Program-made: the position numbers and the translations under genes
The notes under the pieces: generated by a model
The model's input: the letters and a program-made list of their open reading frames with translations, nothing else
Database searches by the model: none
Told to the model about the DNA's origin: nothing
Part shown: piece after piece, positions 1 to 5,125 of the stretch
How the letters are laid out: each line of letters opens with the position of its first letter
Numbering within the stretch: position 1 is the first letter of the stretch
Origin: Candidatus Omnitrophota bacterium
GTDB taxonomy: Bacteria; Omnitrophota; Gorgyraeia; Kaelpiales; Kaelpiaceae
NCBI GenBank assembly: GCA_028717465.1
Contig: JAQUNS010000071.1
Location: forward strand, 1-5,125
DNA: 5,125 nucleotides
Direction of reading: 5' to 3'

Positions 1-302
1 CTACTGCTTTACCCGGTATTTTAACCGGAATTATTCTTAGCGTGGGCAGGGTTGCCGGCGAGACAGCGCCGATAATATTTACTGCGGCTACTTTTTATAT
101 GAGAGGATATCCGGACTCTGTTTTTTCAGAGGTTATGGCACTGCCTTACCATATATATGCTCTTATGACAGAAGGCACCCGCCCCCAGGAGCAGACCCAG
201 ATTGCCTATGGCTGTGCCTTGATTCTTTTAGTTTTAGTTTTAGCGGTATCCGGTTTAGCTATTATAATACGTCAGAGACAGAGGAAAGCCTATGGAAACT
301 AA
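1..302 (+). CDS. pstA: Phosphate ABC transporter permease PstA, C-terminal part (5' end outside window)
   Basis: This is the last 99 residues of the inner-membrane permease that, with PstC, forms the phosphate channel of the Pst importer. The open frame is already running at base 3, so the gene begins upstream of the window. The GTG at 42 is an internal valine codon. The visible part starts inside the conserved cytoplasmic loop that contacts the ATPase ([20 protein letters not shown], then TAP), the PstA/PstC version of the ABC-permease EAA-loop region. It ends with one strong hydrophobic helix (about the last 30 residues, [20 protein letters not shown]) and a basic tail, RQRQRK. The gene overlaps the pstB start by 11 bases (292-302), which suggests translational coupling in one operon. 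The family assignment is firm because of the GETAP motif and the following pstB. Confidence 0.93.
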   Translation, partial: TALPGILTGIILSVGRVAGETAPIIFTAATFYMRGYPDSVFSEVMALPYHIYALMTEGTRPQEQTQIAYGCALILLVLVLAVSGLAIIIRQRQRKAYGN

Positions 303-1056
303 TAACTGCACAATGAAAGCCGAGAATGTCAATTTTTACTACGGCAAAAAACAGGCGTTAAAAAACATCAATCTTGATATCGCAGATAAAAAGGTAACCG
401 CTTTAATAGGGCCTTCAGGATGCGGCAAATCTACTTTTATAAGGCTGCTTAACAGAATGAACGACTTAATACATCATTGCCGTTTTGAGGGCAAGATTTA
501 TTTAGACGGTGAGGATATTTATGCTCCGGGAGTGGATGCCGTTGAAATCAGAAGAAAAGTAGGGATGGTGTTTCAAAAGCCCAACCCTTTTCCAAAAAGC
601 ATATTTCACAATGTAAGCTATGGCCTGGAGATTAACCGCTTGGGAAATAGTGATTTTATCAAAAAAAGGGTTGTAGATTCTTTAAAGCAGGCTGCTTTAT
701 GGGAAGAGGTTAAAGACAGGCTCTATGATAATGCCTTCAGCTTGTCCGGCGGCCAGCAGCAGAGGCTCTGCATTGCCAGGTGCCTGGCAGTTAAGCCGGA
801 AGTGATTTTGTTTGATGAGCCCTGCGCGAGCTTAGACCCGATATCTACCCAGAAAATAGAAGAGCTTATCGCAGAACTAAAGCAGTATTACACTATCGTG
901 ATAGTTACTCACAATCTCCAGCAGGCCGCCAGAATCGCCGACAATACCGCGTTTTTATATTTAGGGGAACTCATTGAATTCGGCGATACCGGCAAGATGT
1001 TTACCGTGCCCAAAGATAAAAGGACAGAGGAATATTTAAGCGGTAAGTTCGGATGA
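292..1056 (+). CDS. pstB: Phosphate import ATP-binding protein PstB
   Basis: Cytoplasmic ATPase that powers phosphate import through PstC/PstA. The protein is complete at 254 residues, the usual PstB length. All nucleotide-binding motifs are intact: Walker [10 protein letters not shown] (40-48), Q-loop Q95 within the PstB-typical VFQKPNPFP stretch, ABC signature LSGGQ (151-155), Walker B VILFDEP (171-177) with catalytic E176, D-loop SLDP (180-183) and switch histidine H207 in VTHN. The N-R-M-N-D-L segment after Walker A is also characteristic of PstB within the ABC superfamily. The ATG at 292 follows GAGGAAAG (281-288) at suitable spacing and lies inside the end of pstA. A second ATG seven codons in (313) is possible but lacks a comparable ribosome site. 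phoU follows after 43 bases. The pstB identity is secure from motifs and context. Confidence 0.97.
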   Translation: METNNCTMKAENVNFYYGKKQALKNINLDIADKKVTALIGPSGCGKSTFIRLLNRMNDLIHHCRFEGKIYLDGEDIYAPGVDAVEIRRKVGMVFQKPNPFPKSIFHNVSYGLEINRLGNSDFIKKRVVDSLKQAALWEEVKDRLYDNAFSLSGGQQQRLCIARCLAVKPEVILFDEPCASLDPISTQKIEELIAELKQYYTIVIVTHNLQQAARIADNTAFLYLGELIEFGDTGKMFTVPKDKRTEEYLSGKFG

Positions 1057-1099
1057 TGATTATCGTTAAACAGATTAGGTAATTTAAAGGAGGATAGAC

Positions 1100-1765
1100 A
1101 TGATTGACGATAAAATAATAGAGCTAAAACAGCGGCTGACCGAGTTTGCCACTCACATAGAGAAGATGATAGAGAGAGGTATTGACGGCCTGTCAAAAAG
1201 AGACGCCGGCATATTTTCTAAAATTCTAGAGTCCGATGAGCCCCGGGCAAACTCTATGGAGATAGAGATAGATGAGCTCTGTACTCTTTTGATAGCGCAG
1301 TTTCAGCCCAAAGCTGTTGCTTTAAGGACGGTTTTAATGATCATGAAGATGAATAATGATTTAGAGAGGATGGGCGACCATGCGGTCAATATCTGTATAA
1401 GCGGAATCTCTTTAATCGAATACCCTCCGGTTAAAGAACTTGTAAATATTCCGCGCATGGCTGACGAGGTGAAAAAGATGCTCAAGGACAGCATAGATGC
1501 CTATTTAAATCAGGATGTGAGTCTGGCCAGAAACGTTTGCATCAGGGATGACAAAATAGATTCTTTAAGGGACCAGGTTATACGCGAACTGATTGCTTGC
1601 ATGATTAAGGACTCTTCGATTATATCGCCAGCTTTACATCTTATGCATATTACCCGTAATCTGGAACGGATTGCGGATCTGACAACCAATATCTGCGAAG
1701 ACGTTATATTTATGGTGGAAGGCAAAGTGATCAAACATCACATGGAAGATGGAAAGCAAGATTAG
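1100..1765 (+). CDS. phoU: Phosphate signalling regulator PhoU
   Basis: Cytoplasmic helical regulator that in studied bacteria links the Pst importer to the PhoR-type sensor kinase and limits phosphate uptake. The 221 residues match the family's usual length and contain the two expected repeats of a three-helix bundle. Each repeat carries the metal-binding E/DxxxD...N signature: NDLERMGDHAVN at 86-97 (E89, D93, N97), and RNLERIADLTTN at 186-197 (E189, D193, N197) followed by ICEDV (E200, D201). The ATG at 1100 is preceded by an almost ideal AAAGGAGG (1086-1093), stronger than those of its neighbours. It is the last visible gene of the pst operon, 43 bases after pstB, and faces the convergent HAMP gene 66 bases downstream. 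No phoB or phoR lies in the window, so its partner is unknown. Confidence 0.95.
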   Translation: MIDDKIIELKQRLTEFATHIEKMIERGIDGLSKRDAGIFSKILESDEPRANSMEIEIDELCTLLIAQFQPKAVALRTVLMIMKMNNDLERMGDHAVNICISGISLIEYPPVKELVNIPRMADEVKKMLKDSIDAYLNQDVSLARNVCIRDDKIDSLRDQVIRELIACMIKDSSIISPALHLMHITRNLERIADLTTNICEDVIFMVEGKVIKHHMEDGKQD

Positions 1766-1770
1766 GGCCT

Positions 1771-1806
1771 AATAAATTCTCTGCCGAAAGCGCCAGTTAA
1801 TTTATT
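1771..1806. terminator. Possible bidirectional hairpin between convergent phoU and HAMP genes
   Basis: An inverted repeat AATAAATT (1771-1778) / AATTTATT (1799-1806) can extend inward by CTG (1781-1783) / CAG (1794-1796) across a small internal mismatch, closing a 10-base loop. It lies just after the phoU stop, in the gap between two converging genes, where a shared terminator is expected. The outer stem is entirely A/T and no U-tract follows on either strand, so it would be a weak terminator, or only a stabilising 3' hairpin. The assignment rests mainly on position. Confidence 0.25.
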
Positions 1807-1825
1807 GAATAAAATTGATTTGCCG

Positions 1826-1846
1826 GGCTGTTTAAGAGCCTGTTTT
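1826..1846 (+). terminator. Weak candidate terminator for the pst-phoU transcript
   Basis: GGCT (1826-1829) and AGCC (1837-1840) can pair around a 7-base loop and are followed by TGTTTT. The stem is only 4 bp (one more with a G-T pair) and it runs into the 3' end of the opposite-strand HAMP gene. It has the shape of an intrinsic terminator but is short. The A/T hairpin just upstream is an alternative. Confidence 0.2.
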
Positions 1847-2245
1847 GCTGAGCAGGATATTTATTTTTTCGACCAGAGAAGAAAACTTATCCGATTTTCT
1901 TAATTTTATAGGCCCTTTTCTTTTGTTTTGCAGATGTTCGTCCAGCTCTCTTACTATTCTTTCATATGGCCCTAAAATAGAGTGGGTCATCCTATTTGAA
2001 ATCAGCAATATAGCAGCTATTACTACCGGTGAGATTATCAGAATTATAAAAGTTACTTTTTTGGCGGCGGGCAGGATGTAGTATGCTACTATTTCAGGCA
2101 GCCCTATTTCAGATGCCGTAATCCCAAAGATAAGATAGTATAAAGCTATTGTTGTGATTATCATGGGCAGAAGTGCCGCTAAAGCCACAAGAATAAATAT
2201 TTGCCTGTGGAATCTGTTGGCAAAAAGCCTTTTTCTCCTATTCAT
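1832..2245 (-). CDS. Small two-helix membrane protein ending in a HAMP-like segment, no output domain
   Basis: A 137-residue protein with the front half of a transmembrane receptor. It has a basic N-terminus (MNRRKRLF), a first hydrophobic helix at about 16-40, a short external loop at about 41-62, a second helix at about 63-83, and a cytoplasmic tail at about 84-135 that reads as a HAMP linker. Supporting HAMP are P93 at the usual place in the first amphipathic helix, a basic connector (QNKRKGPIKLRK, 106-117), and a second helix with D119 and the spaced F/L/I/N pattern of HAMP helix 2 (DKFSSLVEKINILL). The protein stops there, with no kinase, methyl-accepting, GGDEF or other output domain. 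Its ATG overlaps the end of the DUF3047 gene by 8 bases (ATGAATAG), with AGGA at 2253-2256, so the two are very likely translated together. The external loop is too short to be a sensor domain. I recognise no specific family beyond HAMP-like, and the function is unknown. Confidence 0.8.
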   Translation of the reverse strand: MNRRKRLFANRFHRQIFILVALAALLPMIITTIALYYLIFGITASEIGLPEIVAYYILPAAKKVTFIILIISPVVIAAILLISNRMTHSILGPYERIVRELDEHLQNKRKGPIKLRKSDKFSSLVEKINILLSKTGS

Positions 2246-2921
2246 ATTTGTATCCTACCTTGATATCGGTGTACATGGCTTCAGCGGTTGAGGAGGTATT
2301 GTCGGCATCGGTCATTACCGCTATTGCTCCCACCAGAGGCGGTTTTCTGCCGAAAAGCTTTATGTAGTCGCTGTAGATATCTCTTTGTTCATATACCCAT
2401 TGATTTATGTTTTCTTTTCCTGATTCTGCTACTATTATTTTTATGTTTTCCATATAAGGGCTGGACATACAGGAACCTTCTTCTAAATCCTCGTCCCAGA
2501 CGTACTCTATTGCTTTAGTATTTGTGAATATTATGCTCGGGAATATCACATATAATCGTGCGGCATAGTCGTCTTTTTCTACCCAGCCGCTCTTCTCTTG
2601 TGCAACTTGGGATTTATCGGGGAATTTTAACACTTTCCATCGCCAGCTGATCATAGGGAACTCTTTAGGGTCAAACTTAATTTTATAAAATAGTCCGGAG
2701 CAGGATTGCTCACTCTCAGCCAGGAGATAACCTTCGGTATGCTCCGCCTCTATAGTATAGAGCACTCTGTCTTTAAATATTTTTTCCTGCCAGTCTTTAA
2801 TCGAATCTTTCTCCTGGAAATTAAATATTTTTTGTATGTTTAATGCGGATGAATAGGATTCTGTCAGAGTAGTAATGATGAATGTTAAAAGTATTACTGT
2901 TTTGACCTTGATATTTAGCAT
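2238..2921 (-). CDS. Exported DUF3047 family protein
   Basis: A predicted secreted or periplasmic protein of 227 residues from the ATG at 2921. Residues 1-26 look like a signal peptide: K5/K7, a hydrophobic core VILLTFIITTL, then a small-residue stretch SYSSA. The rest carries the recognisable DUF3047 pattern: WRWKV (93-97), KDDYAARLYVIF (116-127), EYVWD (139-143), QRDIYSDY (179-186), FG (190-191) and MTDADNT (203-209). The biochemical role of DUF3047 is not established, and no catalytic site can be named. An in-frame TTG at 2927 would add two residues. Neither start has a ribosome binding site, and the candidate promoter places the transcript start almost on the ATG, so a leaderless message is possible. 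It is the first gene of a two-gene unit with the overlapping HAMP protein. Family call is fairly sure; function unknown. Confidence 0.85.
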   Translation of the reverse strand: MLNIKVKTVILLTFIITTLTESYSSALNIQKIFNFQEKDSIKDWQEKIFKDRVLYTIEAEHTEGYLLAESEQSCSGLFYKIKFDPKEFPMISWRWKVLKFPDKSQVAQEKSGWVEKDDYAARLYVIFPSIIFTNTKAIEYVWDEDLEEGSCMSSPYMENIKIIVAESGKENINQWVYEQRDIYSDYIKLFGRKPPLVGAIAVMTDADNTSSTAEAMYTDIKVGYKYE

Positions 2922-2949
2922 ATACAATTATTTTATATTTTATTATATT
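2921..2949 (+). promoter_or_regulatory. Possible promoter of the deaminase gene
   Basis: TATACA (2921-2926) and TATATT (2944-2949) are separated by 17 bases, about 35 bases upstream of the deaminase ATG. The -35 match is only 4 of 6, and the AT-rich background makes the -10 weak evidence. If real, it overlaps the opposite-strand DUF3047 promoter, so the two would compete for RNA polymerase. Confidence 0.22.
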
Positions 2950-2958
2950 AAGAGTCAA
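2930..2958 (-). promoter_or_regulatory. Candidate sigma-70-type promoter of the DUF3047-HAMP operon
   Basis: On the minus strand, TTGACT (2958-2953, 5 of 6 matches to the -35 consensus) is followed after 17 bases by TAAAAT (2935-2930, 5 of 6 matches to the -10). Transcription would start near 2923, within a couple of bases of the ATG at 2921, leaving almost no 5' leader. The region is very AT-rich, so chance -10 matches are common; the good -35 and exact spacing give it some weight. Confidence 0.4.
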
Positions 2959-2984
2959 ACCAGTTATTTATAAAGGATTTCGCT

Positions 2985-3449
2985 ATGGTCAGTTGCCATG
3001 AACAGTTTATGAGATTGGCGGTATCTAAAGCCGAGCTTGGCATTGGGAGGGGCCAGACCCCGTTTGGAGCCTGTATTGTTAGAAACGAAAAAGTTATTGC
3101 ATGCCAACATAACTTGGTTTGGCAGGATATTGATATTACGGCCCATGCCGAGATAGCTGCCATAAGAGAAGCCTGCAGAAAACTAAACAGCATTGACCTC
3201 TCAGGCTGCACTATTTATTCCACAACCGAACCTTGCCCGATGTGCTTTACGGCTATTCATTGGGCAAAAATTTCCAGGATAGTGTACGGTACCTCAATAG
3301 AAGATGCCAAAAGGTTTGGTTTTTCTGAGTTATTAATATCTAATTCCGATATGAAGAGATCCGGCAACAGCGATATTGAGATTATACCTGGATGCCTGGA
3401 ATCAGAGTGTTTGAGATTATTCGAGATTTCTAAGTCCAAGCCGTATTAA
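2985..3449 (+). CDS. Nucleobase/nucleoside deaminase of the cytidine deaminase fold (guanine deaminase- or TadA-like)
   Basis: A zinc-dependent hydrolytic deaminase of 154 residues, complete. The catalytic signature is intact: H54-A-E56 (TAHAEIAAIREA), where H54 binds zinc and E56 shuttles the proton, and P83-C84-P-M-C87 (TEPCPMCFTAIHWA), where both cysteines bind zinc. PFGA (26-29) and N43 match the substrate-pocket region of the family. Overall length, the TAHAEIxAIREAC stretch, the AIHWA segment after the cysteines, and the later RFGF (110-113) resemble short bacterial guanine deaminases (GuaD, guanine to xanthine) more than tRNA-editing TadA. Family members are hard to separate by eye and TadA remains possible, so no symbol is given. 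The ATG at 2985 follows AAAGGA (2972-2977) by 7 bases. The gene is divergent from DUF3047 and ends 8 bases before the opposite-strand GGDEF gene, with no visible terminator between them. Confidence 0.9.
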   Translation: MVSCHEQFMRLAVSKAELGIGRGQTPFGACIVRNEKVIACQHNLVWQDIDITAHAEIAAIREACRKLNSIDLSGCTIYSTTEPCPMCFTAIHWAKISRIVYGTSIEDAKRFGFSELLISNSDMKRSGNSDIEIIPGCLESECLRLFEISKSKPY

Positions 3450-3457
3450 GCAAGAGA

Positions 3458-4387
3458 TTATTCCTGCAGAGATCCCAGCTCAAGCTCCAGATAAAAAGCC
3501 CTGTCTTTGCCTGTTTCTTTGGCGCGGTAGAGAGCCTGGTCGGAAGTTTCAATTATCAGTTCGCAGGTATTGCGCAAAAGCATAGGTTCTCTTTTCATTG
3601 CTGTTGTCATGTTTTCGTTGGGCGTAAAAGTAGTATAGCCTAGACTTATTGTTTTGGGATGAAAGTTGCCGTTATTTGTCATCAGGCCATTTTTAAATTC
3701 ACCCGCTATTCTCTCTGCTACAATCCGGGCCTCTTCTGCAGAAGTATTGGGCAGTATTATTACGAATTCATCTCCGCCGGATCTGAATAAGATATCGCTC
3801 TCTCGGATGCTTGCTTTTATTGCATTGGCCATTGCGATTATAACTCTGTCGCCTTCGGAATGCCCGAACGCATCATTTACGGCCTTTATATCATCGCCGT
3901 CTATAGTAACAACTGAAACAGGGCCGTCGTGAGTCGAAAAAACCACCGCCTCTCTCAGCCTTGGGTATAAATAATCTTTTCTATAGCATATTTCTGTTAA
4001 TGCGTCCATAAAGTCGCCTGTGACGTCCATGCCAGATAAAATAGTTCCGTTGCCGGTTTCAGAGGCCATAAATCTGAATATTCTATCTTTGTGTTCATAT
4101 ATCGTTTCTGTAGTCATTTTAAATGCTTCTACCAGCGGTTTTCCTATAATATCTGGGCTGAAGATATTTAAAGCTGCGGCGTTGGCTTTTCGGATAACTC
4201 CGCTACTATCGACTTCTATAACCGGATTGGGAAGCTCATTATAAAAATTAGAAGTAGGAATATGCGCTCTTCGGCATGTTTTTTGTAAAGATGCATTCAG
4301 GGCCGGATAAGAAGCAAAATCTATGAATACAGTTTGCGCAAAAAACAGCGACAATATTAATATAATGCATTCTGTTTTTAATTTCAT
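3458..4387 (-). CDS. Membrane-associated PAS-GGDEF diguanylate cyclase
   Basis: Predicted to make cyclic di-GMP from two GTP. From the ATG at 4387 the product is 309 residues: one hydrophobic segment (about 6-24), a PAS-like domain (about 46-115, starting NELPNPVIEVDSSG, with the IIGKPLVEAF turn), and a C-terminal GGDEF domain (about 145-302). The active site is complete: SGGDEF at 203-208, metal-binding D163 in TIDGDDIK, and the NDAFGH motif (171-176) that contacts GTP. An inhibitory RxxD site, R195-x-x-D198, sits the canonical five residues before GGDEF, so product feedback inhibition is likely. The ending YRAKETGKDR is typical of the domain. An upstream in-frame ATG at 4417 would add ten residues. 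I prefer 4387 because AAAAGGG lies shortly upstream, while 4417 has no ribosome site. No EAL or HD-GYP domain is present. Enzyme activity is well supported; the sensed signal is unknown. Confidence 0.9.
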   Translation of the reverse strand: MKLKTECIILILSLFFAQTVFIDFASYPALNASLQKTCRRAHIPTSNFYNELPNPVIEVDSSGVIRKANAAALNIFSPDIIGKPLVEAFKMTTETIYEHKDRIFRFMASETGNGTILSGMDVTGDFMDALTEICYRKDYLYPRLREAVVFSTHDGPVSVVTIDGDDIKAVNDAFGHSEGDRVIIAMANAIKASIRESDILFRSGGDEFVIILPNTSAEEARIVAERIAGEFKNGLMTNNGNFHPKTISLGYTTFTPNENMTTAMKREPMLLRNTCELIIETSDQALYRAKETGKDRAFYLELELGSLQE

Positions 4388-4421
4388 TTTTTTAAGCCCT
4401 TTTGTAAAATTTACCATATAT

Positions 4422-4460
4422 TTGGGGTTGATACAAATCTGCCTATCTGTTGAAACCCAA
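4422..4460. other. Imperfect hairpin upstream of the GGDEF gene
   Basis: TTGGGGTT (4422-4429) can pair with AAACCCAA (4453-4460), with one mismatch or bulge, across a 23-base loop. On the minus strand it would lie in the 5' leader of the GGDEF message, about 35 bases before the preferred ATG at 4387 and just before the alternative ATG at 4417. It matches no riboswitch class I can recognise; the conserved cores of the c-di-GMP classes are not seen. Its role, if any, is unknown. Confidence 0.3.
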
Positions 4461-4475
4461 GCACCTCTGGGGCTG

Positions 4476-4502
4476 TAAAAATTTTTTTACCGGATTTTTT
4501 AT
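4476..4502. promoter_or_regulatory. A/T-tract block upstream of the glucan phosphorylase promoter
   Basis: A near-palindromic run GTAAAAATTTTTTTAC (4475-4490) is followed by CCGG and a second T-run (4495-4500). It ends about 10 bases before the -35 hexamer at 4513, where an UP element or bent A-tract DNA would act. A hairpin-plus-T-run terminator is less likely because no gene on the plus strand ends nearby and the stem is pure A/T apart from one G-C pair. Confidence 0.25.
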
Positions 4503-4512
4503 TTCTTTACTG

Positions 4513-4540
4513 TTGCTAATGCTTTTAACTATGATAAAAT
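4513..4540 (+). promoter_or_regulatory. Candidate extended -10 promoter of the glucan phosphorylase gene
   Basis: TTGCTA (4513-4518, 4 of 6 matches to -35) and TAAAAT (4535-4540, 5 of 6 matches to -10) are 16 bases apart. The -10 is preceded by TGA (4532-4534), giving the TGn extension that strengthens promoters with an imperfect -35. The start would fall near 4547, leaving a leader of about 55 bases before the coding start at 4604. It is the best-formed promoter on the plus strand in the window. Confidence 0.5.
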
Positions 4541-4554
4541 ACTATAGTAGTATT
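4538..4554. repeat. Short inverted repeat over the phosphorylase transcription start
   Basis: AATACTA (4538-4544) and TAGTATT (4548-4554) are perfect 7-base inverted arms around a 3-base spacer, TAG. The repeat overlaps the end of the proposed -10 and covers the predicted start near 4547. This position suits a repressor operator, but A/T-rich arms of this size can arise by chance and no regulator is encoded in the window. Confidence 0.35.
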
Positions 4555-4588
4555 AAGTCGCTGTGTTCATAATCGCATTTGTATAGAT

Positions 4589-4594
4589 AAAGGA
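4589..4594 (+). promoter_or_regulatory. Ribosome binding site of the glucan phosphorylase gene
   Basis: AAAGGA ends 6 bases before TTG 4601 and 9 bases before GTG 4604. It settles that translation begins here rather than at the first in-frame ATG (4652), which lies inside the conserved FSMEVGL core and cannot be the start. It does not decide between TTG and GTG. Confidence 0.7.
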
Positions 4595-4603
4595 TAATTA
4601 TTG

Positions 4604-5125
4604 GTGGACTATAAAAAAGTACTGAAGGATAGAAAAGTTGCTTACTTTTCTATGGAAGTCGGCTTAAGGCCCGAGTTTTCAACTTACAGCGGGGGCTTGG
4701 GGATTTTAGCCGGCGATACCGTCCGTTCCAGCGCAGATTTGAATATAGCGCTTGTCGCAGTTACTCTTGTTTCCAATAAGGGTTATTTCAGGCAGGAGTT
4801 CAGCCAAGACGGCTGGCAGCTGGAGAAGCCGGATGACTGGCAGCCCGAGAATTTTTTAACTCTTTTGCCTGAACGGATTGAAGTCGAGGTAGAAAAAAGG
4901 CCCGTAAAAATCCAGGCCTGGCTTTATGTCTATGAGAGCAGCGCCGGAGGCAGAGTTCCGGTTTTATTTCTGGATACCGATCTTGAGGAGAACAGCGACC
5001 AGGACAGGGATATTACCTCTTATCTCTACGGCGGCGATCAGCGCTACAGGATTAAGCAGGAAATCGTCTTAGGTATAGGTGGAACCAGGATGCTTAAAGC
5101 TTTGGGGGTTGAACTTACAAAATAC
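4604..5125 (+). CDS. glgP: Short-form alpha-glucan (glycogen/maltodextrin) phosphorylase, N-terminal part (3' end outside window)
   Basis: Cytoplasmic glycosyltransferase family 35 enzyme that uses inorganic phosphate and PLP to release glucose-1-phosphate from alpha-1,4-glucans. The first 174 codons are present and open to the window edge. Family signatures are clear: VAYFSMEVGL (12-21), YSGGLGILAGDTVRSSADL (28-46), the GYFRQ segment, and GGDQRYRIKQEIVLGIGG (143-160). The chain reaches VAYFSMEVGL within about 11 residues, with no long N-terminal extension, which marks the short bacterial/archaeal form rather than the animal/plant-type enzyme. The PLP lysine and phosphate-binding residues lie in the missing C-terminal part. 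The start is not ATG: the choice is GTG at 4604 or TTG at 4601, directly after an in-frame stop (4595-4597) and one intervening codon, with AAAGGA at 4589-4594. I chose GTG as the commoner start. It is divergent from the GGDEF gene. Confidence 0.92.
   Translation, partial: MDYKKVLKDRKVAYFSMEVGLRPEFSTYSGGLGILAGDTVRSSADLNIALVAVTLVSNKGYFRQEFSQDGWQLEKPDDWQPENFLTLLPERIEVEVEKRPVKIQAWLYVYESSAGGRVPVLFLDTDLEENSDQDRDITSYLYGGDQRYRIKQEIVLGIGGTRMLKALGVELTKY

Noticed and set aside
42..302. A separate 86-residue gene starting at GTG 42
   Set aside because: The frame is open back to base 3 and the upstream residues ([13 protein letters not shown]) are conserved PstA, so 42 is internal to pstA.
292..302. pstA/pstB 11-base overlap as an anomaly
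   Set aside because: Short overlaps between pst genes are ordinary in operons and only suggest translational coupling.
909..1196. 95-codon open frame on the minus strand across the pstB end and phoU start
   Set aside because: It is antisense to two strongly supported genes, crosses their junction, has no recognisable domain and no ribosome binding site.
2948..3211. Minus-strand open frames opposite the deaminase gene
   Set aside because: They mirror a gene with intact catalytic motifs, and the translated products show no family pattern.
3666..4244. Two plus-strand open frames of 74-88 codons opposite the GGDEF gene
   Set aside because: Both lie inside the opposite strand of a conserved GGDEF/PAS coding region and look like antisense reading of its codons.
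4460..4502. Rho-independent terminator ending in the T-runs
   Set aside because: The only stem is A/T-rich with a very small loop, and no plus-strand gene ends within about 1 kb upstream.
4418..4603. Cyclic di-GMP riboswitch next to the GGDEF gene
   Set aside because: I looked on both strands for the conserved class I and class II core motifs and did not find them.

Overview
The window is a 5.1 kb piece of bacterial chromosome. It is moderately AT-rich and densely coded, with AGG/AGA arginine codons and clear AAGGA/GGAGG-type ribosome binding sites. Gene content includes a Pst phosphate importer, a PhoU homologue, a GGDEF protein, a HAMP membrane protein and a GT35 glucan phosphorylase. This points to a free-living bacterium, probably diderm. 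An uncultured lineage such as Omnitrophota, or a deltaproteobacterium-like group, would fit, but the phylum is a guess. No mobile element, CRISPR array, tRNA or rRNA is visible.

Layout. (1) Positions 1-1765, + strand: the 3' end of a phosphate operon, with the tail of pstA overlapping a complete pstB, followed by phoU behind a strong ribosome binding site. (2) Positions 1832-2921, - strand: two overlapping genes convergent with phoU. The first transcribed encodes an exported DUF3047 protein; the second encodes a small two-helix membrane protein ending in a HAMP-like segment with no output domain. (3) Positions 2985-3449, + strand: a cytidine-deaminase-fold nucleobase/nucleoside deaminase, divergent from the DUF3047 gene across a short AT-rich promoter region. 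(4) Positions 3458-4387, - strand: a PAS-GGDEF diguanylate cyclase, tail-to-tail with the deaminase gene. (5) Position 4604 to the window end, + strand: the start of a short-form alpha-glucan phosphorylase, divergent from the GGDEF gene across about 190-220 bp. That gap holds a good extended -10 promoter, a palindrome and a hairpin.

How the genes work together. PstA and PstB form the membrane and ATPase parts of the high-affinity phosphate importer, and PhoU ties importer state to phosphate signalling. The phosphorylase uses inorganic phosphate to release glucose-1-phosphate from storage glucan, so phosphate uptake and phosphorolysis sit close together, though nothing shows co-regulation. The DUF3047/HAMP pair is the least explained part and the best candidate for an undescribed two-protein module. 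The GGDEF protein has complete catalytic and inhibitory-site motifs but an N-terminus whose predicted topology is puzzling.
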